From: Fimbriimonadaceae bacterium
GTDB lineage: Bacteria; Armatimonadota; Fimbriimonadia; Fimbriimonadales; Fimbriimonadaceae
Length of the DNA: 64,000 nt
NCBI GenBank assembly: GCA_019454145.1
Contig: CP075366.1
Location: 2,694,790-2,758,789, forward strand
Direction: 5' to 3'
Of the stretch, positions 18,038 through 26,945 are shown in pieces. Positions within the stretch are counted from its first letter, which is position 1; the number at the start of each line of letters is the position of its first letter. Under the pieces are notes generated by a model. That model saw only the letters and a program-made list of their open reading frames with translations, was not told the DNA's origin and did no database searches. A program made the position numbers and the translations under genes.

Positions 18038-19291
18038 CTATCGAGCCGATTTAATACTCCGCACGGCAAAGATTGAGGCTAGAAAGAGGGTTGAGGCGAT
18101 GATAACCATCGCCTGATACCCTCGCCCTTCTCCCGGATATTGGCGGTTTAGCGCATCAATCAACTGGCCCATAATGAGGCCAACCAGAACTTGAACTGAG
18201 GTCTCTGAAGATTGCCAAGCCCCCATTTCGGTAGCGGCTTTATCCGGGTTGGGGAGAACATCTGAAGCAATTGCCCAATCGCTTGATTGGAAAATCCCAT
18301 TGCCAATCCCAAAAAGAAAAACGCAAATCCAAATCGGCGTGAATTCTTTGAAAAATGCGACGGGGAACAGACTGAGTGAAAGAATAATTGCGGCGGTTAT
18401 CAGGAGAGGCTTACGTCCAGTGCGGTCGGCAATTCTTGCACTGAACACAGCTCCAAAAATTCCTGCAAAGCTAATGGTCAGCGCAAGGATGTTGGCCGAA
18501 GATTTTGCGTCTTTCAGATCTGCGCCAAACAACGTATAAGCGGGCAGCATATCTTTCAAGAAGTTCAATGCGTATGCAGTTACGCATCCAAATGCGAAGG
18601 CGACAATGAACCGGTTAAGCCATACAGCGCGAAAATCGGGATTTTTGAAAGGCGACAGATATTCTTCAACCCAAGGCTGACGCTTTGTTTCCGTTCGATC
18701 CGCGTTGGGCAGATGGCGGATCGTGTAGATAGTGATCGCCGCACTAACAACATTCACTGCGGCGATGCCAATTAGAATTAACTCTGGTTTTCCAAGTTTG
18801 AGGGCGACAAGCGCTGAGGCAATTTGCCCAAATAGCTTAAATCCGCCTAGAACAGAACTTGCATACCCTCGATGCTCATTCGGAACGCTGTCGGCAACCA
18901 TTCCCGCGTAGGGGCCGGTGCCAAGATCATCGGAGATTTGTAACAGCAAATAGGCAGCGGCTAAAGCTGGCAAAGAATTGGCTCCACCAATGAGCAAAAT
19001 TGCAAGGCAAGTAATGGCACTTCCGAGAGCTATCCAAGGCCCGCGATTGCGGAGTTTTCCTGATGCCGTTTCGTAAATTCTTCCAAAAATAGAGGGGCCA
19101 ATGAGTGCCCAAAATGCGCCCGTGCCGAGCACCAAACCCCAGGCGCCATTCTTTTCTCCGCCGGGAACAATCGTGCTGACTTTATCAGGAATGAGAACAA
19201 AAAGCAGGATGAACCACTTGTAACTTGTGGCAAACCAAAATGCCGACATTCCGAGGTTGAAAAGAAAGGTTCGTCGGTATGCCGTGGTCAC
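18038..19291 (-). CDS. Major facilitator superfamily transporter
   Basis: 417 residues with twelve predicted membrane helices. MFS loops are seen as NEHRGYASSVLGGFKLFGQ and ARIADRTGRKPLLI (the conserved loop between helices 8 and 9). The sequence is of the type found in SLC45/GPH-like sugar transporters, but the substrate cannot be read. The GTG start is the first in frame. It converges with the GYF/pseudopilin gene, whose stop lies 1 base away. The terminator at 19332-19361 separates it from the upstream gene on the same strand. Confidence 0.85.
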   Translation of the reverse strand: MTTAYRRTFLFNLGMSAFWFATSYKWFILLFVLIPDKVSTIVPGGEKNGAWGLVLGTGAFWALIGPSIFGRIYETASGKLRNRGPWIALGSAITCLAILLIGGANSLPALAAAYLLLQISDDLGTGPYAGMVADSVPNEHRGYASSVLGGFKLFGQIASALVALKLGKPELILIGIAAVNVVSAAITIYTIRHLPNADRTETKRQPWVEEYLSPFKNPDFRAVWLNRFIVAFAFGCVTAYALNFLKDMLPAYTLFGADLKDAKSSANILALTISFAGIFGAVFSARIADRTGRKPLLITAAIILSLSLFPVAFFKEFTPIWICVFLFGIGNGIFQSSDWAIASDVLPNPDKAATEMGAWQSSETSVQVLVGLIMGQLIDALNRQYPGEGRGYQAMVIIASTLFLASIFAVRSIKSAR

Positions 19292-19331
19292 CTGGTGGTT
19301 TTACTTTGTTTTTAGCGGGAAGTGCACAAAA

Positions 19332-19361
19332 AAACGGGAGCAACATAAGTTGCTCCCGTTT
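19332..19361 (-). terminator. Rho-independent terminator after lysyl oxidase gene
   Basis: A 13-bp perfect stem built on AACGGGAGCAAC with a 4-base loop; on the minus strand it is followed by a run of T. It lies 15 bases past the stop at 19376. Confidence 0.88.
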
Positions 19362-19375
19362 GCACTAACTCTCGA

Positions 19376-20968
19376 TTAATCGTGATGATCGTCTTGGGCG
19401 AGTTCCCATAGCAGATACATATCGTATCTGGAGATCTTCCCATCCCTGTCCATATCAAGAATTGCAAAGTCAAGATCACTCAATTTTCTACTCGTAGAAA
19501 TCAAGTTGATCGCCATCCAGTAGTCATCTTCATGAACGTGACCATCCTTATTGATATCGCCCTTGATGTATATCCAGACCGCTCCAGGAGCCCATGACAA
19601 GGTTTGTGCACCACCATCGGTTCCTACACCAAGGATGAACCACTTTCCTAGTCCAAACTCAGCGGTGTTGATATTCGCCGATCCTTGAGCATTTGGCATG
19701 TCTTGGTAGCCAGGAATTGGTTCTGCGATTCCATGGTTTCCTGCTTCCCGTGAACGCAGGATCGATACGAATTTAGGATCTTGATCTGGGTCGCCGCCGT
19801 TCCATTGAACAGGGAAGGTTGCGTAAGATTTTTCAACGTATCTGGTGCCAACCGCTGGCAGCTCCATGTTGAGGAACGGAGGATTGTTCGGAGTTGGGGA
19901 AATAATGAGTCTGTACAACGGATTGTTTCCACTGCCTGATTTGGTTACTTTCAGGTAGTAATCGCCTTCAGGCAATCCAGCCAACGAAATATTTTCCCAA
20001 CTATAACTGCCGGTCGAGGAGCGAATTTGAGCTCCCGATGAATTATGAAGAGTCAGGTTAAGGTTGCTTTGTTGAAGGTACGGAGAGTCCATTTGGACAT
20101 AACTGCCCGTTGCTCCTGCGTGAATTCGCATTTTGTACCAATCGGCCGAATCTTCCATCGAGAGATTGTTAATGATCCGTTCGTTTAGTACCAACCCAAG
20201 GTTCGGGCTATTTACGCCTCCCACTGGTCGTGCGTCTGTAATCGCTTGAGTATCGTTGTCTTCGTAGCTGTCCGCAACCGCCGTAGGCACAGATCCAATG
20301 GCAACCTGAATTCGTACTGCGTTGTTTGTCTCATCCGATTCCAACAGCAAATTATCAGGATCAACTTCGCCTTCAAGCCAATAAATGCCATCTGGAACGC
20401 CTGTGAGATCAATGAACTGGCCGTCGAGACTTGCACCGTAGACATCAGCCCAACCTGGTCGTAAACCTTGCACCTGACCACACGAGTTATATGATGGCGC
20501 AGTGTTATGACCAGGGGCATTTGAATCATGGTGTCTAAGTTCGATGATGCAGAAACTGGTTTTTGCTCCGGTGGCAACTGTGGCACCAACTCCTCCCCCG
20601 GCTGTAATTTGTTTGAGACGGAACACTGTCCAGTCTTCAAAATGGATGTGCCCGTGAGTCGGGTGATAAATGAAGGTTCCTGCCGGCCGATCCCAAAACG
20701 TTCCATCGGTTCGATAAACTCGCTGGTTAACGAGTTGCAGACCGCCAGAAATTGCACCGCCACGTATTTCTAAACGACCGGAGCCGTAGTTCACTGAGGC
20801 GGTAGAGAAGCGCAAAGCTCTCGTGCCAGGAGGCAATTCGGAATTGCTTGTTGTGACATAAGCAGATGCAAGCTCATAGGCGAGCAAACTTGCGTCGGGC
20901 AACACATCGTCTGCAACTACTGGAGCACCCATCGACATGGCTGCGACGGCAGCAAGTAACGTATTCAT
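19376..20968 (-). CDS. Secreted lysyl oxidase-like protein with dockerin-like tail
   Basis: 530 residues from the ATG at 20968, which starts a signal peptide (MNTLLAAVAAMSMGAPVVA); an upstream frame extension is not supported. Residues about 50-230 match the lysyl oxidase family: HPTHGHIHFEDWTVFRL (copper-binding His cluster), then SYNSCGQVQGLRPGWADVY and IYWLEGEVDPDNLLLESDET. A PPC-like beta domain with YEDNDTQ and PEGDYYLKVTKSG follows, then a C-terminal dockerin/EF-hand-like pair, GDINKDGHVHEDDYW and LDMDRDGKISRYDMY. Likely extracellular. Oxidase activity on proteins is inferred from family. Confidence 0.85.
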   Translation of the reverse strand: MNTLLAAVAAMSMGAPVVADDVLPDASLLAYELASAYVTTSNSELPPGTRALRFSTASVNYGSGRLEIRGGAISGGLQLVNQRVYRTDGTFWDRPAGTFIYHPTHGHIHFEDWTVFRLKQITAGGGVGATVATGAKTSFCIIELRHHDSNAPGHNTAPSYNSCGQVQGLRPGWADVYGASLDGQFIDLTGVPDGIYWLEGEVDPDNLLLESDETNNAVRIQVAIGSVPTAVADSYEDNDTQAITDARPVGGVNSPNLGLVLNERIINNLSMEDSADWYKMRIHAGATGSYVQMDSPYLQQSNLNLTLHNSSGAQIRSSTGSYSWENISLAGLPEGDYYLKVTKSGSGNNPLYRLIISPTPNNPPFLNMELPAVGTRYVEKSYATFPVQWNGGDPDQDPKFVSILRSREAGNHGIAEPIPGYQDMPNAQGSANINTAEFGLGKWFILGVGTDGGAQTLSWAPGAVWIYIKGDINKDGHVHEDDYWMAINLISTSRKLSDLDFAILDMDRDGKISRYDMYLLWELAQDDHHD

Positions 20969-20977
20969 ACGAGTATC

Positions 20978-20983
20978 AGAATA
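20978..20983 (-). promoter_or_regulatory. -10-like box upstream of lysyl oxidase gene
   Basis: TATTCT (minus strand) ends 9 bases before the ATG at 20968, without a ribosome-binding site between. Fits the leaderless pattern. Confidence 0.4.
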
Positions 20984-21024
20984 ACATGAATCTCCCTCAA
21001 TTAGGCAAAGATTAAGCGAAATCT

Positions 21025-21666
21025 TTACTCTGGAGTTTGGGTTGGCGAATCTAAAGTACGCCAAAGATAGTAAGCGGCAACCGTTCTGTAAGGCTGCCAT
21101 TGCTCGGCAAAAGCTTCCATCTCAGGTGCTTTAAATTTTTCTTTGCCGATCATAGGGCGTATTGCGTTCTGAATTCCAAGGTCACCTGTTGGGAAGATAT
21201 TGGGGCGGCACAGGTAGAACATCAAAAACATATCCACAGTCCAGTGTCCCACTCCCTTGATGTTAATGAGGGCAGCTCGAACCTCATCGTCAGGCAAACT
21301 CAGCAAGCGCTCGGTTGTGAGATTGAGATCATGAAATGAGTGAGCTATGTTTAGAATATAAGAAGCCTTCTGGCGCGAAAGCCCGACCGTTCGTAAACTT
21401 TCTATATCGTGGCTGAGCAAGTGTTCGGGTGCAAGTTCATCGTCCGCACCAACCAAAACCGCAAATCGGTTGTAAATAGTCTCGGCCGCCTTGCCCGAAA
21501 GCTGCTGGAAAGTGATGATCCGCACAAGCGAGCGGAACGGATTACTGGTCGGCTCAAGTTTGGGAGCATCAAACGCCGCTACCGTTGAACCCAGGTATTT
21601 GCAGTTTCTTAAAGTATCAATTGCCGAGTTGAGATCGGCATCTGTCATTGCGAGCGACATGGCCAT
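21025..21666 (-). CDS. DNA-3-methyladenine glycosylase II-like (HhH-GPD)
   Basis: Base-excision repair glycosylase of the AlkA/HhH-GPD type, 213 residues. It has the FRSLVRIITFQQLSGKAAETIYNRF-type entry block (residues about 43-67), the hairpin-helix-hairpin LINIKGVGHWTVDMFLMF and the catalytic Asp in FPTGDLG. This is the short form without the N-terminal AlkA domain. Three in-frame ATGs (21666, 21660, 21648) are possible; none has a clear ribosome-binding site. The gene lies 9 bases downstream of the PagL-like gene and may be cotranscribed with it. Confidence 0.9.
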   Translation of the reverse strand: MAMSLAMTDADLNSAIDTLRNCKYLGSTVAAFDAPKLEPTSNPFRSLVRIITFQQLSGKAAETIYNRFAVLVGADDELAPEHLLSHDIESLRTVGLSRQKASYILNIAHSFHDLNLTTERLLSLPDDEVRAALINIKGVGHWTVDMFLMFYLCRPNIFPTGDLGIQNAIRPMIGKEKFKAPEMEAFAEQWQPYRTVAAYYLWRTLDSPTQTPE

Positions 21667-21675
21667 TAGTTTGAT

Positions 21676-22269
21676 CTAAAAGCGAACGCCGAGAGTGTAC
21701 TGAAACGCATTAAATCCTTGGTTATCGTTATTGGTGGCTGCGTTCGACATGTGAAACCAGCGGATTGTAAAAATGAACTCCGATTTGCCCGACTGAAACA
21801 TGGTGCCGATTCCAATGGAGGGAGTTGAGTTGATTTGGTTTGCAAGGTCTTGGGTGACGTCGCTGCTCCACGAAATGCCCCAGCCAAGGTCAAGGAATGT
21901 GTTGACGCCCGGGATATATTCGTTCCAATAACGAGCTATAACTCGGTATCCAAATGTATAAAGAGTGTTTGCCGGGTGTCCATCTAGTGGGCCAGAACGG
22001 GTTGGCATATAGTAGGCGGAGTGAACGATTTGCGCGGGATTAGTTTTGTAACGCAATCGAGGTTCTGGCTTTACATAACTTACAGCGAAAATTGAACCTG
22101 GCCTGGCGTTTTCACTGCCAATAATCGCCTTACCCTCGTTGTAGCCCACCTCAAACATCCAATAGGTTTCGGTGGAGCGGAATTTTTGAAGATCGTCGCC
22201 GAGTTTGGAAGTGTTTGCGCTCGCAAAACTCACGGAAGCGGCGAGAGCAAAGACAACGAATCCTTTCAT
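21676..22269 (-). CDS. PagL-like lipid A acyloxyacyl hydrolase
   Basis: About 197 residues with a signal peptide (MKGFVVFALAASVSFASA) and an eight-strand-barrel-like body. The C-terminal region RWFHMSNAATNNDNQGFNA carries the PagL catalytic pattern: a His and Ser in HxSN and a downstream acidic/Asn segment, followed by a closing aromatic strand. PagL removes the 3-O-linked acyl chain from lipid A at the outer membrane, which implies the host makes LPS. The ATG at 22269 is chosen over a TTG at 22278 because it starts the signal peptide. Confidence 0.82.
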   Translation of the reverse strand: MKGFVVFALAASVSFASANTSKLGDDLQKFRSTETYWMFEVGYNEGKAIIGSENARPGSIFAVSYVKPEPRLRYKTNPAQIVHSAYYMPTRSGPLDGHPANTLYTFGYRVIARYWNEYIPGVNTFLDLGWGISWSSDVTQDLANQINSTPSIGIGTMFQSGKSEFIFTIRWFHMSNAATNNDNQGFNAFQYTLGVRF

Positions 22270-22355
22270 AAAGTCCAACCCCGAAGAATACCGACAGCAG
22301 GTGTTTTGGAATGGGGCTGCGAACTCATATTAGGTACAGTTTTCTACTCCCCCTT

Positions 22356-23708
22356 ATGGCACTCCGTCTCCCGACACTGGTGATTGTAGGCCGACCGAAC
22401 GTTGGCAAAAGCACGATGTTCAATCGTTTGATTGGATATCGGCTCGCCGTTGTTGAAGATACGCCGGGGGTAACTCGCGATAGGTTATATGCAGAAAGTA
22501 AGTGGAAAGATTGGACATATCGTATTGTAGATACCGGCGGAATCCTATTTGGCGATGAAGATCCGCTGGTTGACCAAATCCGGGTTCAGGCCGAGGTTGC
22601 TATGGCGGAAGCCGACGTTGTTTTATTTGTTGTTGATGCGATGGAAGGCTTAAACGCCGCTGACTGGGATTTAGCCGACTACCTGAGAGGTTTCGACCGC
22701 CCGGTTTACGTGGTGGCGAACAAAGCAGATAACCAGGAACGGGTGGATGATTCCAATGAGTTCCATAGCTTAGGCGTGGGCGATGTTTATCCGGTGAGTT
22801 CTCTGCAGGATAAAGGGTTCGACCGATTGCTTTCGGAAGTTTTCGATGGCCTCGCCAAAGTTGTTGACCCTAACACCGAGCCAGAAGATGAACTCCGACT
22901 AGCGATCATTGGTCGCCCAAACGTAGGGAAGTCCTCGATACTCAATGCGTTCACGGGCGAGCAGCGGGCAATTGTCAGCAACATCCCCGGAACAACCCGC
23001 GATGCAGTGGATAGCCTGGTGGAATGGAAAGGCGAAAAGGTTCGGCTGATTGACACCGCCGGGATTCGCCGCCGAGGCAAGATTCAGGGCTCGATTGAAT
23101 ACTATATGGTGCTCCGCGCTCAACGCGCTTTAGAGCGAGCCGAATGCGCCCTCGTGGTTATTGACGGACACGAAGGTTTAACCGACGGCGACAAGCGGGT
23201 CTGCAAAATGAGTTACGAACTCGGCAAACCTCTCGTAATTGCCGTCAACAAATGGGATTTGATCGAGCCTCCCAAAGGCGACCTCGGCAAACTCACCGAT
23301 ATCAAAAAGGAATTCACGCGCAAGCTGTTTGCGGAAATCCCCGAAATGGATTATGCGTTTGTGCGGTTCACATCGGCTAAAGAATCCAGCGGTATGGATG
23401 GCGTGATGAAAGCAGTCTACCGAGCCGTGGAGAACTGGAACTTCCGGGCAAGCACGGGTGTAATGAACCGCCTCATCCAAGAAGCGCAGTTCGACAAGCC
23501 TCTGACTCGTAAGGGCCAGCCATTCAAGGTGAAGTTTGTGACTCAGGCAGAAACCCGCCCGCCGACATTCGTGATGTTCTGCAATAACCCGGATCTGTTC
23601 CACTTCAGCTACCAGCGGTATATGGAGAACCAAATTCGGAAGAAGTTTGTGCTGGCGGGCACACCGATTCGCGTCGTGTCTCGTAAGTCGAGCGACCGCG
23701 AAAAGTAG
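22356..23708 (+). CDS. der: Ribosome biogenesis GTPase Der (EngA)
   Basis: Double-GTPase needed for 50S assembly. From ATG 22356 it is about 450 residues. The first G domain starts TLVIVGRPNVGKSTMFNRL with DTGG and NKAD motifs; the second repeats GRPNVGKSSILNAF, DTAG and NKWD; the C-terminal KH-like domain includes FVMFCNNPDLFHFSYQRY. All features agree with Der. An earlier in-frame ATG at 22311 would add 15 residues not seen in the family. A hairpin at 23717-23744 follows the stop. Confidence 0.96.
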   Translation: MALRLPTLVIVGRPNVGKSTMFNRLIGYRLAVVEDTPGVTRDRLYAESKWKDWTYRIVDTGGILFGDEDPLVDQIRVQAEVAMAEADVVLFVVDAMEGLNAADWDLADYLRGFDRPVYVVANKADNQERVDDSNEFHSLGVGDVYPVSSLQDKGFDRLLSEVFDGLAKVVDPNTEPEDELRLAIIGRPNVGKSSILNAFTGEQRAIVSNIPGTTRDAVDSLVEWKGEKVRLIDTAGIRRRGKIQGSIEYYMVLRAQRALERAECALVVIDGHEGLTDGDKRVCKMSYELGKPLVIAVNKWDLIEPPKGDLGKLTDIKKEFTRKLFAEIPEMDYAFVRFTSAKESSGMDGVMKAVYRAVENWNFRASTGVMNRLIQEAQFDKPLTRKGQPFKVKFVTQAETRPPTFVMFCNNPDLFHFSYQRYMENQIRKKFVLAGTPIRVVSRKSSDREK

Positions 23709-23716
23709 TTTTCGCT

Positions 23717-23744
23717 TCTAACAAGTGCTGAATAAATTGTTAGA
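23717..23744 (+). terminator. Hairpin after der
   Basis: 8-bp perfect stem TCTAACAA/TTGTTAGA with a 12-base loop, beginning 8 bases after the stop. No T-run follows, so this is a weak call. The remainder of 23709-24120 holds no gene I can support. Confidence 0.35.
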
Positions 23745-24108
23745 GGCTCGGTTAATGAAAATCTATGGCTGGCTCAGGCAATTTCTAATCTTTAAAAAGA
23801 GTAGCCAAGCGGGTACTTTAATGTATGTCCCTCCTAAGTTGGCATAATCAAACATAAGGAACAATATACAACTTCTTGACGAAAGGGGGAGAAAGAGAGT
23901 AACCCCTCCGCAAAGCTAGACGAGTAGAAAACACTTTTCAGACTTGGCATTTTTAACTTAACCCAACGATTGATCGCCCAAAGGATGATTTTCTGGACGA
24001 TCACCAAACCAACTTCAAAATTGTATCTCGCAAAGACTTGTATCATGAATCTATATTCGTGACGCTGGCCCGCCATTCCTGGCTGTTTGGTCGGTGATTT
24101 GAGTCGTG

Positions 24109-24114
24109 TAGAAT
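24109..24114 (+). promoter_or_regulatory. -10-like box upstream of orphan gene
   Basis: TAGAAT ends 6 bases before the GTG at 24121, the same spacing seen at purB. No Shine-Dalgarno is present. It helps to fix the GTG start. Confidence 0.45.
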
Positions 24115-24120
24115 CTTTAT

Positions 24121-24834
24121 GTGGATTGGATTAAAGCCTTCAAAGGCGTAGATATAAATAACCCTGGCACAATCGTTCCGTTACTTTTGGGAGCGGTGTT
24201 TACTATCGTCCTTGGGTGGATAGCTGTTACTATCAATGAGCGCGTGAAACTACGCTTGGCGCGTAGCTCAGTACGGCTTGAGAAGCTAGTATCGGCAAGG
24301 GACTTAATGAAGTCATCTGTCAAGCCAATCATAGAATTGGTTGAGAATGTGAGAGTTAATGAGTTTGCTAACAAATTTGTAAAAGCTATGACTGTAAATA
24401 GTCGGGCTAGTAAAATTGTAAAGAACATTGTCGTGCAAAAGGAGTCATTGGACAAAACGATCAGTGAGATGGAATCGCTTACTGATGAAGTAGTAGCTTT
24501 TGTGAAATATGCAAAGTCTGACATAAGTGATGTCCGTGAAGCTGTTATTGAGTTTGACCAGAAGCTTTTAGATTATCTAAATGCCTGTGACGAGGTCGCG
24601 TTGTGGTTGCATGGTAATCCAGAATCACGATTCAATGTTGCCAAGGGGTTGCTAAAGCGAGGTTGGTCACCAAAGTTTAAGTCAAAGGTGCGACTTTATT
24701 ACAGTGTGATATTATCAAAAGAATTTGAGTATGAGTTTGTAGTTGATACTGTAAACCAAATTCTATACTTCAAACAGCATCACAAAAAGATGCTTCTGAT
24801 TTTGGAAGACGAAATCAAGAGGCTCTCTAAATAG
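24121..24834 (+). CDS. Orphan membrane-anchored helical protein, AT-rich
   Basis: 237 residues, no family recognised. One N-terminal membrane helix (GTIVPLLLGAVFTIVLGWIAV, about residues 16-37) is followed by a long helical, charge-rich soluble part with coiled-coil character. Codon use is clearly AT-richer than its neighbours (many AAA, TTA, GTA), suggesting transfer. It lies next to the 3' end of tRNA-Pro, a common site for island insertion, and the 8-mer TTGGTCGG occurs both at 24087 and at the tRNA end (24871), bracketing the gene. Confidence 0.65.
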   Translation: MDWIKAFKGVDINNPGTIVPLLLGAVFTIVLGWIAVTINERVKLRLARSSVRLEKLVSARDLMKSSVKPIIELVENVRVNEFANKFVKAMTVNSRASKIVKNIVVQKESLDKTISEMESLTDEVVAFVKYAKSDISDVREAVIEFDQKLLDYLNACDEVALWLHGNPESRFNVAKGLLKRGWSPKFKSKVRLYYSVILSKEFEYEFVVDTVNQILYFKQHHKKMLLILEDEIKRLSK

Positions 24835-24871
24835 AGATAATAAATTCCAAATGCGGACAAAAATTTTGAGT

Positions 24872-24948
24872 TGGTCGGGGCGACAGGATTCGAACCTGCG
24901 ACCCCCTGCTCCCAAAGCAGGTGCTCTACCAAGCTGAGCCACACCCCG
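24872..24948 (-). tRNA. tRNA-Pro (anticodon TGG), CCA encoded
   Basis: The minus strand reads a full cloverleaf: acceptor CGGGGTG pairing with CGCCCCG, D-arm with AGCTTGGTAG, anticodon stem CCTGC/GCAGG with loop carrying TGG, T-arm GGTTCGAATCC, discriminator A and an encoded CCA at 24872-24874. This is a typical bacterial proline tRNA. Proline dehydrogenase is the next gene, probably by chance. Confidence 0.97.
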
Positions 24949-24998
24949 ACGAACTCTTATTATGACCCAAACACCCCAAACTCCGCTTGGGGCTAAAC

Positions 24999-25919
24999 CT
25001 ACTTTTGAATCAGTGACCGTGTAATAAACAGCAGGTTCGCCGGACGTTCCGCCAGGCGCCGCGTAAAGTACGGATACCACGCATCCCCGAACGGCAGATA
25101 AACCCGCACATTGTAGCCTTCATCATGAAGTTTCGCTTGTAGGTCGCGCCGGATGCCAAACAGCATTTGCCATTCGTAGCCATTGCGAGAAATTCCTCGC
25201 TGCTCGGCAAACTCTTTCAGCTGGTTGATGATGTGCTCGTCGTGGCTGGCAATGGCGGGGTAGTAGCCGCGGGTGAGGAGTTTCTTCGCGTGTTCGACGT
25301 ACTGCTTGTCAACAGTCGTTTTTTCGGGATGAGCAATCGATTCGGGTTCAAGATATGCCCCTTTCACGATGCGGAGTCGGCATTTATCTGCCATCAAAAT
25401 GTCAAGGTCAGAATCGGTTCGGTACAGGTAGCTTTGCAAAACCGTTCCCGTATTGGGGTAATCCGCTCGAACTTTGCGAACAAGGTCAATGGTGACTTGT
25501 GTATACGGCGAGCCTTCCATATCCGCCCGAATAAAAATGTTGTGGGGTTTTGCGGCTTCTAAAAGTTTTCGGTAGTTGGTTTCGGCGAGGTCTAAGCCTT
25601 GATCTAGCCCAAGCGCGGTGAGTTTGATAGAAATATTGATCGCGGCTTTGTGTGGGCTCGCCCCGATCTGGTTGATCACGTCGAGATAATTTTGGGTTGA
25701 TTGCTCGGCTTCTTCGGCGGTGGCAACGTTTTCGCCCAATAAGTCCAGCGAAACCAGGAATCCTTGGTCAGCCAATCCCTCGGCGGTTTTCATCGCTTCG
25801 GCGAGAGTTTCGCCCGCGATGAACCGCTTGACAATCGGCCGGAAGAGGCGCGAGCCTTTCACGAATTTCTTAATAGGCGGCAAAGCGGCAGACTTGAGAA
25901 TGAGGGAACGAAAAAGCAT
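24999..25919 (-). CDS. Proline dehydrogenase
   Basis: FAD-dependent enzyme oxidising proline to pyrroline-5-carboxylate; 306 residues, the short monofunctional form without the PutA dehydrogenase half. The TIM-barrel signatures are visible: LRIVKGAYLEPE, YYPAIASHDEHII, YEWQMLFGIRRDLQ and the substrate-binding VYLPFGDAWYPYFTRRLAER with the paired Arg residues. No P5C dehydrogenase gene is near. No ribosome-binding site is obvious at the ATG. Confidence 0.95.
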   Translation of the reverse strand: MLFRSLILKSAALPPIKKFVKGSRLFRPIVKRFIAGETLAEAMKTAEGLADQGFLVSLDLLGENVATAEEAEQSTQNYLDVINQIGASPHKAAINISIKLTALGLDQGLDLAETNYRKLLEAAKPHNIFIRADMEGSPYTQVTIDLVRKVRADYPNTGTVLQSYLYRTDSDLDILMADKCRLRIVKGAYLEPESIAHPEKTTVDKQYVEHAKKLLTRGYYPAIASHDEHIINQLKEFAEQRGISRNGYEWQMLFGIRRDLQAKLHDEGYNVRVYLPFGDAWYPYFTRRLAERPANLLFITRSLIQK

Positions 25920-25966
25920 CGACGTTGACCGCGTGATTTTACATGGGCGGAGGCGGTTGGTGGGAG

Positions 25967-25972
25967 TATTCT
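25967..25972 (+). promoter_or_regulatory. -10-like box upstream of GT9 gene
   Basis: TATTCT ends 7 bases before the GTG at 25980, with no ribosome-binding site between. This supports the first of several in-frame GTG codons as the start. Confidence 0.45.
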
Positions 25973-25979
25973 CTCAATC

Positions 25980-26945
25980 GTGGGTCAGGTGGATAAGCTG
26001 GAGGTGAAAAAGGTCGTGATATTTTTGCCACCGACGTTAGGAGATAGTGTTCACCACACAGCGACCCTGGGTTGGCTGAGAACCGCTTGGCCAAATGCAA
26101 AAATCGTCGCAGTGACGGGGGCGTTGGGTTTGGAACTCATCACCGCTTGCGGGATTGCGGATGAAGTTTGGGATCGGAAAGATGGTCAGTTCAAACTCTT
26201 TTGGAGGTTGCTCAAAGAGCGATTCGATCTGGCGATTTTTAGCTACGTTCAGAACAAGCAACTCCGCCTCGCTAAAGCAGCTGGCGTGCGAAAGATCATT
26301 GGGATTAAGGGTTCCAAACACGATAACTGGCTGGATATAGGCTTAAAAAAGGATTTGAGCGTGCATCAAATCATGGGTGGTCCACAGGCACTTTTGGAAT
26401 CAATCGGTGTAATTCCAGGTGAAAAACACTATGTCATTCCCCAAACCGATTCTGCAGTCAAGCAGGTTGATTCAGACCTAAGCGAAGGCAACTGGGCGGC
26501 AGTGATGGTTGGGGCTTCTCACCCGAATAAAGAGTGGCCGTTAGAAAACTTCCAAACGATTGCGGAGTTTTTGAAATCGAAGGGTTTTAAAATTGTTGCG
26601 GTTGGCGGGCCGAGAGAAGCTGGTCGGCTTGGCTCAATCGCCGATTTAGATGTGGCGGGCAAGTACTCGGCTCTTGAATCAGCTGAACTCATGCGGCGGT
26701 GCAAGATTCTTGTCACAAATGATACGGGCGTGATGCACATCGCGGGTGCAGTAGGTTGCCCGCTCGTCGGAATCTTTGGCCCGGCTTCGCCCGACCACTT
26801 CCGCCCACCAGGTGAAAAGGTGGCGTTCTTCGGTGGATATTGCGAATGTGCGGCCCGCACTCCCGAAACCTGTCAACGCAAGTGTATGAACGTCTCGGTT
26901 GAAGAAGTTAAAGCCGCCTGCGAACGTTTGCTTGAGGAGTCGTAA
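25980..26945 (+). CDS. Glycosyltransferase family 9 (heptosyltransferase-like)
   Basis: 321 residues of the ADP-heptose:LPS heptosyltransferase fold. Typical motifs: an N-terminal FLPPTLGDSVHHTATLGWLR, the ANHPNKEWP-like GASHPNKEWPLENFQ loop, the nucleotide-sugar site KILVTNDTGVMHIAGAVGCP and LVGIFGPASPDHFRP. It ends with CMNVSVEEVKAACERLL, also usual for GT9. The next glycosyltransferase starts directly at its stop. Probably builds LPS core or a surface glycan; the sugar is unknown. Confidence 0.9.
   Translation: MGQVDKLEVKKVVIFLPPTLGDSVHHTATLGWLRTAWPNAKIVAVTGALGLELITACGIADEVWDRKDGQFKLFWRLLKERFDLAIFSYVQNKQLRLAKAAGVRKIIGIKGSKHDNWLDIGLKKDLSVHQIMGGPQALLESIGVIPGEKHYVIPQTDSAVKQVDSDLSEGNWAAVMVGASHPNKEWPLENFQTIAEFLKSKGFKIVAVGGPREAGRLGSIADLDVAGKYSALESAELMRRCKILVTNDTGVMHIAGAVGCPLVGIFGPASPDHFRPPGEKVAFFGGYCECAARTPETCQRKCMNVSVEEVKAACERLLEES

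Noticed and set aside
23834..24076. An 80-codon minus-strand open frame in the gap after der
   Set aside because: No family, ribosome-binding site or -10 box supports it, and its composition is that of the surrounding spacer.
24763..25080. A 105-codon minus-strand open frame
   Set aside because: It runs through the tRNA-Pro gene and gives the well-known false peptide GVAQLGRAPALGAGGRRFES; its 3' part also overlaps proline dehydrogenase.
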